64,000 nt of DNA from Streptomyces humi (GCF_001005085.2 NZ_LBMU02000053.1:1-64000); one strand, 5' to 3'; positions 44,218 to 52,266 are shown, counted from the first letter of the stretch. The notes: generated by a model from the sequence alone, not told the origin. Translations and numbers: made by a program.

Positions 44218-45567
44218 GTGACGGGCCCGCACTGGGACATGGCGGGTTCCTTCGCCGCTTACGCGATCCCGGCCGTACTGATGGCCGTGGCCTTCGTGAT
44301 CAAGCTGCCGCTGCTCCGGCGCGCCTGGCAGGACCCGATCCTGCGGGCCACCGCACTGCTCCTCGGTATCGGCGCGCTCATCTTCGCGTCCCTGCCGCCG
44401 GGCAACCTGCACCGCATCAACGAGGTCACCGGCGTGCCCAACTTCGCCGGCGTCTGGGTCTACTCGCTGCTCACCGCGTACTGCGGCGCCTGCCTCTGGC
44501 TGATCATCACCTGGCGTGAGCCGCCGTCCGCCGTCCGGCGCCGCAGGACCCGGCTGGTGTGGATCGCGTACGCCGTCATCATCGTCGGCCTGTGGGTGAC
44601 CTTCGCGCTCGGCGACCACCACGTGGAGCGGCTGCGCGACCTGGACACGTACTACGCCAACACCCCCTGGATGCGCGAGCACACGATGCTCTACCTGGTC
44701 GCGCACATGGTCTCGGCCGTGGTCGCCGCGGCCATCCTGTGGGCCTGGTTCCAGGAGGTCGCCGACAAGTGGCTGCGCCGGGCCGTGGTCTGCCTCCAGG
44801 TCGCCTACGCCCTCGGGTTCATCTTCGACGTCGCCAAGGTCGCGGCGATCGTGGCGCGTTGGGCGGGCCGTGACTGGGACTACCTCTCCACGTACGTGGC
44901 CCCGCCGTTCGCGATCGCCGAGGCCTTCCTGGTCTCGGTCGGCTTCATCGCGGGGCAGGCCGGCCCGTACTGCGACGAACGCCGGCGCCTGTGGCGCACC
45001 CACCGCAGCCTGGAGCCGCTGTGGCGGGAGATGCTGACGGTCGGCGCGTCACCGGCCCCGGCCACCGGCCGCGTCTCGGGCGCCGAACTCCGTCTGGAAC
45101 TGCGCCGGGCCGCCATCAACGACGGGCTGCTCAGGCTGTCCCCGTACCTGAGCGGGGCCCGGCGCGAGCGCGCCCGGCGGCAGGCGGTGGCCGCCGGGCA
45201 CACCGAGTGCGCCGCGCGGGGGATCGCGGGGGCGGTGGACATCCTGGTGGCGGTGGACGCGCTGCGGACCGCCGCGCGGGGCCCGGCCGGCCCGGCCGGG
45301 GAGACCCACGACCCCCACGCCTCCGGTGCCCCGCACGCTTCCGGTGCCTCGCGCGGCTCCGGTGCCCCGCACGGCTCCGACACCCCCGACGTGCCCGACA
45401 GCGGTCCGCGTCCGCAGGCGCAGCACGCCGCTCATGACGACTCCCCGACCGACCTCCCCGACCGTGAACTGGAGTCCGTCGCGTACGCGTTGCGGGACCA
45501 CTCGCCCGTCGTGGAAACACTCCGCCGGCAGGCGGCCGCCACAGAAGGTCTCATCACCCATGCCTGA
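44218..45567 (+). CDS. MAB_1171c family integral membrane protein
   Basis: 449 aa from GTG 44218 (ATG 44239 is an alternative; neither has a strong site). Seven hydrophobic segments fill the first 260 residues, for example FAAYAIPAVLMAVAFVIKLP and RLVWIAYAVIIVGLWVTFAL; a cytoplasmic helical tail with low-complexity HASGAPHASG and acidic parts follows. The arrangement with an ImmA/IrrE partner and a FAD monooxygenase matches the MAB_1171c putative transporter family of actinobacteria. Substrate unknown. Confidence 0.8.
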   Translation: MTGPHWDMAGSFAAYAIPAVLMAVAFVIKLPLLRRAWQDPILRATALLLGIGALIFASLPPGNLHRINEVTGVPNFAGVWVYSLLTAYCGACLWLIITWREPPSAVRRRRTRLVWIAYAVIIVGLWVTFALGDHHVERLRDLDTYYANTPWMREHTMLYLVAHMVSAVVAAAILWAWFQEVADKWLRRAVVCLQVAYALGFIFDVAKVAAIVARWAGRDWDYLSTYVAPPFAIAEAFLVSVGFIAGQAGPYCDERRRLWRTHRSLEPLWREMLTVGASPAPATGRVSGAELRLELRRAAINDGLLRLSPYLSGARRERARRQAVAAGHTECAARGIAGAVDILVAVDALRTAARGPAGPAGETHDPHASGAPHASGASRGSGAPHGSDTPDVPDSGPRPQAQHAAHDDSPTDLPDRELESVAYALRDHSPVVETLRRQAAATEGLITHA

Positions 45568-47134
45568 CCCCACGTCCGACAGAGCAACCACGGCGGGCCG
45601 TCGTACCGCGATCGTCGTCGGCGGCAGCACCGCCGGACTGCTCACCGCGTCGGTCCTCGCCACCCGCTTCGACGAGGTCACCGTCGTGGAGGCCGACCGG
45701 CTGCCGGAAGGTCCCGAGCGCCGCAGGGGCCTGCCGCAGGCCCGGCACGCCCACCTCGTGTGGTCCGGGGGCGTGGCGGCCCTGGAGGACCTGCTCCCGG
45801 GTGTCACCGGCGAGCTGACGGCGCAGGGCGCCGGACTGATCGACGTGATGAAGGACCTGGTCAGCAAGGCGCCGACGGGACAGTGGTTCCGGCGGTTCAC
45901 CGACTCCCGGCACAGCATGATCGTGTGCAGCCGGGACCTGCTGGACGCGGTGGTCCGCGCGGCCGTCCTCGGCAGGGGCGGGGTGACGCTGCGCGACGGC
46001 ACCCGGGTGGCGGGCCTGGTGGGGGACCGCGACCGGGTGACCGGAATACGGCTGTCCACCGGCACCGGCACCGGCACCGGCACCGGCGAGGGTGACGGCC
46101 GCGGCGAGGGTGACGGCCGCGGCGCCGGTCGCGGTGAAGGAGGCGGCCGTGGCGAAGGTGCCGGCGGCGATGAAGGTGCCGGCCGCGGCGAGGGTGACCG
46201 CCGCGGTGAGGGTGGCGGGGTTCTCCGCGCGGACCTGGTGATCGACGCTACCGGGCGCGCCTCGCAGACTCCGAGGTGGCTCACGGAACTCGGCCTGCCG
46301 CAGGTCGTGGAGCGTGTCGTGGACGCCGGTGTGGCCTACGCCAGCCGGGTCTACGAGGCCCCGCCCGCCACCACCGCCCTGCCCCGCTACCCGGTCGTCA
46401 ACGTCCAGGCCGACCCGCGCGACGCGCCCGGCCGCGGCGGAGTCCTCGTGCCCATCGAGGGCGGCCGCTGGCTGGTCACCGTCTCCGGCACGCGCGGCGG
46501 CCAACCGAGCGCCGCCCCGGCCGAGTTCGAGCATTTCGCGCTCACCGGCCTGCGAGACCCCATCATCGGCCGGCTGATAGCGAACGCCAAGCCGCTGACG
46601 GACCCGGTGACCACCCGCTCCACCGCCAACCGCCGCCGCTACTACGAGAACGTCCGCTCCTGGCCGGAGGGTTTCGCGGTGGTCGGCGACGCGGTCGCCG
46701 GCTACAACCCGGTCTACGGCCACGGCATCTCGGTCGCCGCCCAGAGCGCGATCGCGGTCCGCGAGGTCCTCGACAGGCACGGTCCGGACACCCCGGGCGT
46801 CGCCCGCCGCATCCAGCGCGCGGTGGCCCGGCCGGTGGGCAACGCCTGGAACCTGGCCGTCGGACAGGACGCGTACTACCCCGAGGCGGCACCGGAGCCG
46901 CCGAAGGCGGTGGAACGCCTGCTCACGGCCTACGTCGACAAGGCGGTGGCGGCCGGCTCGGCGAACCCGCGCGCCCTGCACGGCCTTCTGGACGTGATGA
47001 GCCTGATGACCCCGCCGACCAGGCTCTTCGCCCCCGACATGCTCTGGCACACCCTCTTCGGCCCCCGTCGGACCCCCCTGACGGAGGCCCCCCTGTCAGC
47101 GGCGGAACGCGAGGCGGCGGGCCTGGAGAGCTGA
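45560..47134 (+). CDS. FAD-dependent monooxygenase (squalene epoxidase-like) with Gly-rich insertion
   Basis: 524 aa from ATG 45560, overlapping the previous gene by 8 bp. N-terminal Rossmann motif IVVGGSTAGLLTASVLA, the strand VIDATGRASQTPRW and the FAD ribityl motif GFAVVGDAVAGYNPVYGHGIS are those of group A flavin monooxygenases. Residues about 167-221 are an in-frame repeat of TG, GEGDGRGEGD and GRGEGGG units inserted just before the VIDATGRAS strand. The substrate could be a membrane lipid, given its membrane partner, but this is open. Confidence 0.85.
   Translation: MPDPTSDRATTAGRRTAIVVGGSTAGLLTASVLATRFDEVTVVEADRLPEGPERRRGLPQARHAHLVWSGGVAALEDLLPGVTGELTAQGAGLIDVMKDLVSKAPTGQWFRRFTDSRHSMIVCSRDLLDAVVRAAVLGRGGVTLRDGTRVAGLVGDRDRVTGIRLSTGTGTGTGTGEGDGRGEGDGRGAGRGEGGGRGEGAGGDEGAGRGEGDRRGEGGGVLRADLVIDATGRASQTPRWLTELGLPQVVERVVDAGVAYASRVYEAPPATTALPRYPVVNVQADPRDAPGRGGVLVPIEGGRWLVTVSGTRGGQPSAAPAEFEHFALTGLRDPIIGRLIANAKPLTDPVTTRSTANRRRYYENVRSWPEGFAVVGDAVAGYNPVYGHGISVAAQSAIAVREVLDRHGPDTPGVARRIQRAVARPVGNAWNLAVGQDAYYPEAAPEPPKAVERLLTAYVDKAVAAGSANPRALHGLLDVMSLMTPPTRLFAPDMLWHTLFGPRRTPLTEAPLSAAEREAAGLES
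46057..46222. repeat. In-frame minisatellite in the FAD monooxygenase gene
   Basis: Starts with four copies of ggcacc-type hexamers (ggcaccggcacc) and continues with units of 12-18 bases around ggtgacggccgcggcgag. It encodes about 55 Gly/Glu/Arg-rich residues absent from standard family members. Confidence 0.85.
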
Positions 47135-47138
47135 CGGC

Positions 47139-48188
47139 CTACCGCACCGCCACGTACGTCACCGGTTCGCTGTTCGGCACCGGTTCCGCCCGGCCCAGTT
47201 TCACCAGGCGGCGCAGATGGGCCTCGGCCTCCGAGACCGCGATGTTCCGGGAGCCGTAGGGGATCTGCTCCCAGGGGCGGTTCCACTCCATCCGGGTGGC
47301 CAGTTCCCAGGGGGTGAGGGGTTCCCGGAGGAGGGCCAGCAGGTCCGTCAGCCGGTCCTCGTGATGGGCCAGCAGTTCCCGGACCCGGCCCCCGGCGTCG
47401 GTGAAGGCGTGCTGGTGGGCGGGGAGGACCTCGGCGGGGGCGAGGCGGCCGACGCGTTCCAGGGAGTCGAGGTAGTCGCCGAGGGGGTCGGTCACGGTGG
47501 CGTCGTCGGGGTCCTCGTACAGGCCGATGTGCGGGGTGATCTCGGGGAGCAGGTGGTCGCCGGAGAACAGCCGCCCGTGGCCCGGTAGCCCACCGGGGTG
47601 CTCCTCCTCCAGGTGCAGGCAGACATGGCCCGGGGTGTGCCCCGGCGTCCAGATCGCCCGGATCCGCCGGCCGGGCAGGTCGAGCAGCTCGCCGGGGACG
47701 ATCTCGCGGTCGGGGAGGGCGGGGGAGAGGCCGGGCAGGGACCGCCGACGGCCGCCGCGCAACGGCGCGACGTGCTCCTCGGGTGCCCCGGCGGCCGTCA
47801 GCTTCGCCGCCATGTACGTGAACCACCGCTCCGGCCGGGTCTCCCGCGACCGCCGTACGATCGCCGCGTCGGCGGCGTGCAGCGCGACCCAGGCCCCGGA
47901 GGCCTCCCGCACCCTGCCCGACAGCCCGTGGTGGTCCGGATGGTGATGCGTGATCACCACCCCGTGCACCTCGCCCACCCCGGTCCCGCAGGCCGCCAGC
48001 CCCGCCACCAGCACGTCCCACGACCCGGGGTCGTCCCACCCGGTGTCGACCAGCACCGGCCCGCGATCGGTGTCGACGACGTACACCAGCGTGTACCCCA
48101 GGGGATTGTCCGGAATGGGCACGGCCACGGACCGCACGCCCCCGCCGAGGTCCCGTACCGCCGCCGACCCGCCCCGACTGTCCGTCAT
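47139..48188 (-). CDS. Metallo-beta-lactamase fold hydrolase
   Basis: 349 aa from ATG 48188 with ggaggcggg upstream. The zinc motif is complete, T-H81-H-H83-P-D85-H86, followed by WTPGHTPGHVCLHLEE and LFSGDHLLPEITPHIGLYED, and an Arg/Trp-rich C-terminal helical domain. This is the extended glyoxalase II-like branch often found in actinobacterial lipid-catabolic gene sets, where thioester (acyl-CoA) hydrolysis is a likely reaction. An exact KstR-type site lies 49 bp upstream of the start, which ties it to the regulon. Confidence 0.88.
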   Translation of the reverse strand: MTDSRGGSAAVRDLGGGVRSVAVPIPDNPLGYTLVYVVDTDRGPVLVDTGWDDPGSWDVLVAGLAACGTGVGEVHGVVITHHHPDHHGLSGRVREASGAWVALHAADAAIVRRSRETRPERWFTYMAAKLTAAGAPEEHVAPLRGGRRRSLPGLSPALPDREIVPGELLDLPGRRIRAIWTPGHTPGHVCLHLEEEHPGGLPGHGRLFSGDHLLPEITPHIGLYEDPDDATVTDPLGDYLDSLERVGRLAPAEVLPAHQHAFTDAGGRVRELLAHHEDRLTDLLALLREPLTPWELATRMEWNRPWEQIPYGSRNIAVSEAEAHLRRLVKLGRAEPVPNSEPVTYVAVR

Positions 48189-48236
48189 CAGCCCGCCTCC
48201 GCGCCCGCCCGTCCCACGGCCACCGCTCACTATAAC

Positions 48237-48250
48237 TAGAACTGGTTTCA
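48237..48250. promoter_or_regulatory. KstR-type operator 3 (MBL hydrolase)
   Basis: TAGAACTGGTTTCA fits TnnAACnnGTTnnA at every fixed position. It is centred about 55 bp upstream of the MBL hydrolase start and also precedes a small plus-strand frame at 48267. Confidence 0.7.
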
Positions 48251-48266
48251 CATCGGACGGCGTGCC

Positions 48267-48506
48267 GTGAAGTTCCGGCTTTCCGCGGCCGCGTCCGTCG
48301 CCGCGATCCGGTACGGCACGTCCGGGCGGAGCGGCCCGGCGGGCGCGCCGGGGTCGTCGAAGTCGCCGTCCCGGTCCCGGGTCACGTCGGGCCCGATCCG
48401 GCGGGACCTGGGCGTCGTCCGGCCGGCCCGGCTCGCCCGCCTGTGCCGCAAGGCGCCGCCGGAACCGACCCTGAACGAGGGCGAACGGCTTCCCGAGCCG
48501 GTCTGA
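48267..48506 (+). CDS. Possible small hypothetical protein, 79 aa
   Basis: GTG start with a weak ggacgg six bases upstream. Nearly all its codons end in G or C while second positions are much less GC-rich, the pattern of real genes in this genome, and the stop is followed by a hairpin at 48512. The product is basic and Ser/Arg/Pro-rich with no recognised family. It could be a remnant. It lies directly downstream of KstR-type operator 3. Confidence 0.3.
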   Translation: MKFRLSAAASVAAIRYGTSGRSGPAGAPGSSKSPSRSRVTSGPIRRDLGVVRPARLARLCRKAPPEPTLNEGERLPEPV

Positions 48507-48511
48507 CACCT

Positions 48512-48544
48512 GCCCTCACCGGTGGCGAAACCGCTGGTGAGGGC
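48512..48544 (+). terminator. Hairpin upstream of the aldehyde dehydrogenase gene
   Basis: GCCCTCACC (48512-48520) pairs with GGTGAGGGC (48536-48544), and the loop can add GGT/ACC. It would separate transcripts coming from upstream from the aldehyde dehydrogenase promoter. Confidence 0.6.
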
Positions 48545-48575
48545 CTATTCGGTCCCGCCCCTGGCTTACTTGAAC

Positions 48576-48589
48576 TAGAACTGGTATCA
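48576..48589. promoter_or_regulatory. KstR-type operator 4 (aldehyde dehydrogenase)
   Basis: TAGAACTGGTATCA fits TnnAACnnGTTnnA with one mismatch and is part of the perfect palindrome AGAACTG-GTAT-CAGTTCT (48577-48594). It is 37 bp before the ATG, a repressing position. Confidence 0.7.
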
Positions 48590-48590
48590 G

Positions 48591-48609
48591 TTCTGAGACA
48601 TCGTCAGAA
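48591..48609. promoter_or_regulatory. Second-type palindrome before the aldehyde dehydrogenase
   Basis: TTCTGAGACATCGTCAGAA keeps the outer arms TTCTGA/TCAGAA of the element before the P450 (32538) and differs from it at 3 of 19 positions. It abuts the KstR-type site. Confidence 0.5.
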
Positions 48610-48625
48610 AGGGTGGCGGGGCGCC

Positions 48626-50083
48626 ATGACCGAGTTCCTGGAGCACGGACAGCTGTTCATCGGCGGGGAGTTGACCGACCCCCTCGGCAAGGACGTCATC
48701 GAGGTGGTCTCCCCGCACACCGAGGAGGTCTTCGGGCGGGTGCCGCACGCCTCCCGGGAGGACGTGGACCGGGCGGTGGCGGTGGCGCGGCGGGCCTTCG
48801 ACGAGGGGCCCTGGCCGCGGATGTCGCTGGACGAGCGGATCGAGGTCGTCACCCGGATCAAGGACGCGATCGCCGTGCGGCACGAGGAGATCGCCCGGGT
48901 GATCTCCTCCGAGAACGGCTCCCCGTACTCCTGGAGCGTCCTCGCCCAGGCGCTCGGCGCGATGATGGTCTGGGACGCGGCGATCAGGGTGGCGCGCGAC
49001 TTCACCTACGAGGAGACGCGCGACGGCGTGCTGGGCAGGATCCTGGTGCGGCGGGAGCCGGTCGGGGTGGTGGCGGCCGTGGTGCCGTGGAACGTCCCGC
49101 AGTTCGTCGCCGCCGCCAAGCTCGCCCCCGCGCTGCTCACCGGCTGCACGGTGGTGCTCAAGCCGTCCCCGGAGTCCCCGCTGGACGCCTACATCCTGGG
49201 GGAGATCACGAAGGAGGCCGGGCTGCCGGACGGGGTCCTGTCCATCCTCCCGGCGGACCGCGAGGTGAGCGAGTACCTGGTGTCGCATCCCGGCGTCGAC
49301 AAGATCTCGTTCACCGGCTCGGTGGCCGCGGGCAGGCGCGTGATGGAGGTCGCGTCGAAGAACCTCACCCGGGTGACCCTGGAGCTGGGCGGCAAGTCGG
49401 CGGCGGTGGTGCTGCCGGACGCGGACGCGTCCGCCGCCGTCGCCGGGATCGTCCCGGCCGCCTGGATGAACAACGGCCAGGCGTGCGTCGCCCAGACCCG
49501 CATCCTCGTCCCGCGCTCCCGCTACGACGAGTTCGCCGAGGCCTTCGCGGCCGCCGCGAGCGCCCTGAAGGTCGGCGACCCGCTGGACCCGGCCACCCAG
49601 GTCGGACCGCTGGTCGCCCGCCGTCAGCAGCAGCGGAACCTGGACTACATCCGGATCGGGCTGGAGGAGGGCGCGAAGATCCTCACCGGCGGCGGCCGTC
49701 CGGCGGGCCTGGACAAGGGCTGGTACGTCGAGCCGACCCTCTTCGGCGACGTCGACAACTCCATGCGGATCGCCCGGGAGGAGATCTTCGGCCCGGTGAT
49801 CTGCCTGCTCCCCTACGGCGACGAGTCGGAGGCCCTGAAGATCGCGAACGACTCGGACTACGGGCTCAGCGGCAGCGTCTGGACGGCGGACGTGGCGCAC
49901 GGCATCGAGGTCGCGCGCCAGGTCCGTACCGGCACCTACTCCGTCAACACCTTCAGCCTCGACATGCTCGGACCGTTCGGCGGCTACAAGGACTCCGGTC
50001 TCGGGCGGGAGTTCGGGCCCGAGGGCTACGGCGAGTTCCTGGAGCACAAGATGATCCATCTGCCGGCCGGCTGGGAGGCGTGA
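48626..50083 (+). CDS. Aldehyde dehydrogenase
   Basis: 485 aa from ATG 48626. Complete NAD-dependent aldehyde dehydrogenase: PWNVPQF and LKPSPESPL in the cofactor site, the turn FTGSVAAGRRV, general base E253 in LELGGKSAA and nucleophile C287 in NNGQACVAQTR, then EEIFGPV and PFGGYKDSGLGRE. In the context of a CYP125-like enzyme it could oxidise the side-chain C26 aldehyde to the acid, though many other aldehydes are possible. KstR-type and second-type elements lie just upstream; the ferredoxin gene follows after 6 bp. Confidence 0.92.
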   Translation: MTEFLEHGQLFIGGELTDPLGKDVIEVVSPHTEEVFGRVPHASREDVDRAVAVARRAFDEGPWPRMSLDERIEVVTRIKDAIAVRHEEIARVISSENGSPYSWSVLAQALGAMMVWDAAIRVARDFTYEETRDGVLGRILVRREPVGVVAAVVPWNVPQFVAAAKLAPALLTGCTVVLKPSPESPLDAYILGEITKEAGLPDGVLSILPADREVSEYLVSHPGVDKISFTGSVAAGRRVMEVASKNLTRVTLELGGKSAAVVLPDADASAAVAGIVPAAWMNNGQACVAQTRILVPRSRYDEFAEAFAAAASALKVGDPLDPATQVGPLVARRQQQRNLDYIRIGLEEGAKILTGGGRPAGLDKGWYVEPTLFGDVDNSMRIAREEIFGPVICLLPYGDESEALKIANDSDYGLSGSVWTADVAHGIEVARQVRTGTYSVNTFSLDMLGPFGGYKDSGLGREFGPEGYGEFLEHKMIHLPAGWEA

Positions 50084-50089
50084 CGGACC

Positions 50090-50323
50090 ATGGGTGACCG
50101 CTGGCACGTCGAGGTCGACCGGTCGATCTGCATCGGCTCGGCCCAGTGCGTCCACCGCGCCACCGGGGCCTTCCGTCTCGACTCCGCCATGCAGTCCCAC
50201 CCCGTGGACCCGGAGACGGACGCCAACGGCCGGGTCCTCGACGCCGCGGAGAACTGCCCGGTGGAGGCGATCACGATCACCCTGCTGGACAGCGGGGAGC
50301 CGGTCTTCCCGCCGGAGGACTAG
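50090..50323 (+). CDS. 3Fe-4S ferredoxin
   Basis: 77 aa, ATG start with gggagg upstream. The cluster ligands are CIGSAQC (C-x5-C) and the late C in AENCPVEA, three cysteines in all, as in the P450-type 3Fe-4S ferredoxins of actinomycetes. It is co-transcribed with the aldehyde dehydrogenase and is a natural electron donor candidate for the CYP125-like P450 at 32595. Its stop codon lies in the first copy of a 17-bp tandem repeat. Confidence 0.88.
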   Translation: MGDRWHVEVDRSICIGSAQCVHRATGAFRLDSAMQSHPVDPETDANGRVLDAAENCPVEAITITLLDSGEPVFPPED

Positions 50324-50381
50324 CGGGGTCGGAGGACTAGCGGGGTCGGAGGACTAGCGGCGTCGGAGGACTAGTGGGGCC
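50314..50381. repeat. Four tandem copies of a 17-bp unit over the ferredoxin stop
   Basis: ggaggactagcggggtc occurs at 50314, 50331, 50348 and 50365, the last two copies with one or two changes. Copy 1 contains the ferredoxin TAG, and copy 4 contains the stop of the convergent gene. Confidence 0.9.
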
Positions 50382-50997
50382 GGAGGGCGGCGAACAGGCC
50401 GCGGGTGCGGGTGTCCGCGGAGTGTTCCCAGACACCGGTGACATGGCCGACCGCGTCCTCGGGCGGTGTCGAGCCGGGCGTCAGCACCCGCCGCAGCGCC
50501 AGCACCAGGCCGGTGTCCGGCACGGCGAACTCGGTGCTCTCGTCGGTGTCGACGGGGGCGCCGAGGCCGGGCAGCGGGCTCTCGCCTTCGTACCCGCGGG
50601 CGACCTCGTGGTCCGGCGTGTCGGTGAGGCTCTGGGCCTGCGCCTGGGCGCGCCCCTCGATCAGGGCGAGCAGCCCCGCCGTCAGCACGGGGTCGTGGCA
50701 GCCGTCGTAGGTCCAGCGAGTACCGAGCACCCCGTGCTCCATGGTGCCGACGAACGCGTGGTCGGCGCCCTCCAGGGGCGCGCCGCGATAGGTGAGCGGC
50801 ACGAGGTACGCCCCCGACTCCTCGGTGACGACCATGAACTCGATCCCGACCTCGCCCGCCGGATCGTCCAGCCGGAACCCGCCGGCCTTCACCGGTTCCG
50901 GTGCGGCGGAGCCGCGGTACCAGGGGCGGGTCGGAAGCCAGCCGGCGAGGAGTTCGACCTTGGTGGGCTTGAGGGTGGTGCGGTGGATGAGTGCCAT
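50371..50997 (-). CDS. Maltokinase N-terminal cap-like domain protein
   Basis: 208 aa beginning MALIHRTTLKPTKVELLAGW and continuing LPTRPWYRG, the cap-domain opening seen at the N-terminus of actinobacterial maltokinases and in stand-alone proteins. No kinase domain follows, so no phosphotransfer is expected. The product is soluble. Role unknown; a regulatory or sugar-binding function has been suggested for the cap by analogy only. Convergent with the ferredoxin gene within the 17-bp repeat. Confidence 0.7.
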   Translation of the reverse strand: MALIHRTTLKPTKVELLAGWLPTRPWYRGSAAPEPVKAGGFRLDDPAGEVGIEFMVVTEESGAYLVPLTYRGAPLEGADHAFVGTMEHGVLGTRWTYDGCHDPVLTAGLLALIEGRAQAQAQSLTDTPDHEVARGYEGESPLPGLGAPVDTDESTEFAVPDTGLVLALRRVLTPGSTPPEDAVGHVTGVWEHSADTRTRGLFAALRPH

Positions 50998-51449
50998 GGG
51001 GGAATTCTCGGGCCGGGCGCGGCGACCTCGCCAGGGACTTTCCGGTGACTGATACCAGGAGAAGCAGAAAAAATCCAGCTTTGGGGTGGTTTATCTGGCT
51101 TCATGCGTTCTATGCTGTTAACAGCCTACGAGGCGAGTGAGGGAGTCCGAGCGGAGTAGCCGACGCAGGCGTGACGCAGATGCAGAAGCATCCGCCGGTG
51201 CCGACGTCGACGGTCGGGCTGAGAGGCCGGAAGGCAGTGGTTGAGCCGTACGGCGACCCCTACCACCTGATCCGGACCATACCGGCGAAGGGAACCCGTC
51301 TCGTGGGTCTTCGCATGCCCGGCCTTCGCGTGCCCCCTTCGCATGCCCGGCCTTCGCGTGCCCCCTTCGCATGCCCGGCCTTCGCGTGCCCCCTTCGCAT
51401 GCCCGGCCTTCGCGTGCCCCCTTCGCATGCCCGGCCTGCCTTCGCGCCC
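50998..51449. other. Gene-free stretch with an AT-rich patch and a minisatellite
   Basis: I see no supported gene. 51050-51122 is unusually AT-rich for this genome (gcagaaaaaatccagc, ggtttatctggcttcatgcg, ttctatgctgttaacag) and could be a promoter region or a foreign scrap. The rest ends in the 28-bp tandem repeat at 51313-51440, just past the KstR-like gene. Confidence 0.55.
51313..51440. repeat. 28-bp tandem minisatellite, four full copies plus a partial one
   Basis: Identical 28-bp units, each beginning gcatgcccggccttcgcg, start at 51313, 51341, 51369 and 51397; a truncated, altered copy follows at 51425. There are no spacers, so this is not a CRISPR array. It ends 10 bp from the stop of the KstR-like gene. 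Confidence 0.95.
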
Positions 51450-52100
51450 CTAGCGCCCCTGGCTTTTGTTCCCCTGCGCCGCGCCCGGCTCCGTCAGGTC
51501 GATCAGGCGGCACACCGTCTCGATGTCGATCTTGACCTGGGCGATGGAGGCGCGGCCCGAGAGCCAGGTGATCAGCGCCGAGTGCCAGGTGTGCTCGATG
51601 ACGCGGACGGCGGAGAGCTGGGCCGGGCTCGGGTCGGTCAGACCCATCGCGTCCAGGATGATCGCCGTGGTCTGCCGGGAGACCTGGTCGACCTCGGGGG
51701 AGACGCTGCGGTCGGCGAAGGTCAGGGCCCGGACCATCGCGTCGGCGAGGTGCGGCTCGCGTTGCAGGGCCCGGAACGCCCGCATCAGGGTCTCGGCGAC
51801 CCGCTCGGACGCCGTCTCGCCCGCCGGCGGCTTCTTGCGCAGCGTGCCGTGCATGTGTTCCAGCTGGTCCTGCATGGTCGCGACCAGCAGGTGGACCTTG
51901 GACGGAAAGTAGCGGTACAGGGTCCCCAGCGCGACCTGGGAGGACTCGGCCACCTCGCGCATCTGCACCGCGTCGAAACCACCCCGGCTGGCCAGTTGCG
52001 CGCTCGCGTGCAGGATGCGGCGGCGCCGGGCCTCCTGGCGCTCGGTGAGCGGGGGTGAGGCCGGCCGGGCGCTGATGTCCACCTTGGCTTCCGCAGGCAT
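51450..52100 (-). CDS. kstR: TetR-family regulator, KstR-like
   Basis: 216 aa from ATG 52100. The DNA-binding part (about residues 22-72) includes GGFDAVQMREVAESSQ and ALGTLYRYFPSKVHLLV, strikingly close to mycobacterial KstR as I remember it, and the ligand-domain segment MVRALTFADRSVSPEVDQV also follows KstR. KstR represses sterol catabolism and is released by a CoA-thioester intermediate. Matching operator sequences occur before this gene's divergent promoter and at five other places in the window. The ligand in this organism may be another steroid or lipid. The symbol rests on this resemblance. Confidence 0.85.
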   Translation of the reverse strand: MPAEAKVDISARPASPPLTERQEARRRRILHASAQLASRGGFDAVQMREVAESSQVALGTLYRYFPSKVHLLVATMQDQLEHMHGTLRKKPPAGETASERVAETLMRAFRALQREPHLADAMVRALTFADRSVSPEVDQVSRQTTAIILDAMGLTDPSPAQLSAVRVIEHTWHSALITWLSGRASIAQVKIDIETVCRLIDLTEPGAAQGNKSQGR

Positions 52101-52252
52101 GGGTCCCGTCCGTGACAGTCGGTGAGGGCAGTGCTCAGGGCGAGTGATCAGACAGCATGGCAGGGGTTCGCGTCGTGGCGCGAATCACCTGATCCACTGC
52201 TCACTCCGCCCCTACCTGCCGGTAGATTCAGAGCCTCCTGAACGATCAAGTC

Positions 52253-52266
52253 TGTAACTTGTTCTA
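52253..52266. promoter_or_regulatory. KstR-type operator 5 (repressor / glycosyltransferase)
   Basis: TGTAACTTGTTCTA fits TnnAACnnGTTnnA at every fixed position. It lies 153 bp before the KstR-like start and 55 bp before the glycosyltransferase start, so it could give autoregulation, control of the glycosyltransferase operon, or both. Confidence 0.7.

Noticed and set aside
51313..51440. CRISPR-like array of 28-bp repeats
   Set aside because: The units are directly adjacent with no spacers and there are no cas genes, so this is a minisatellite.
51118..51513. Minus-strand frame of 131 codons across the minisatellite
   Set aside because: Its sequence is mostly the repeat translated, it overlaps the end of the KstR-like gene and it has no ribosome-binding site.
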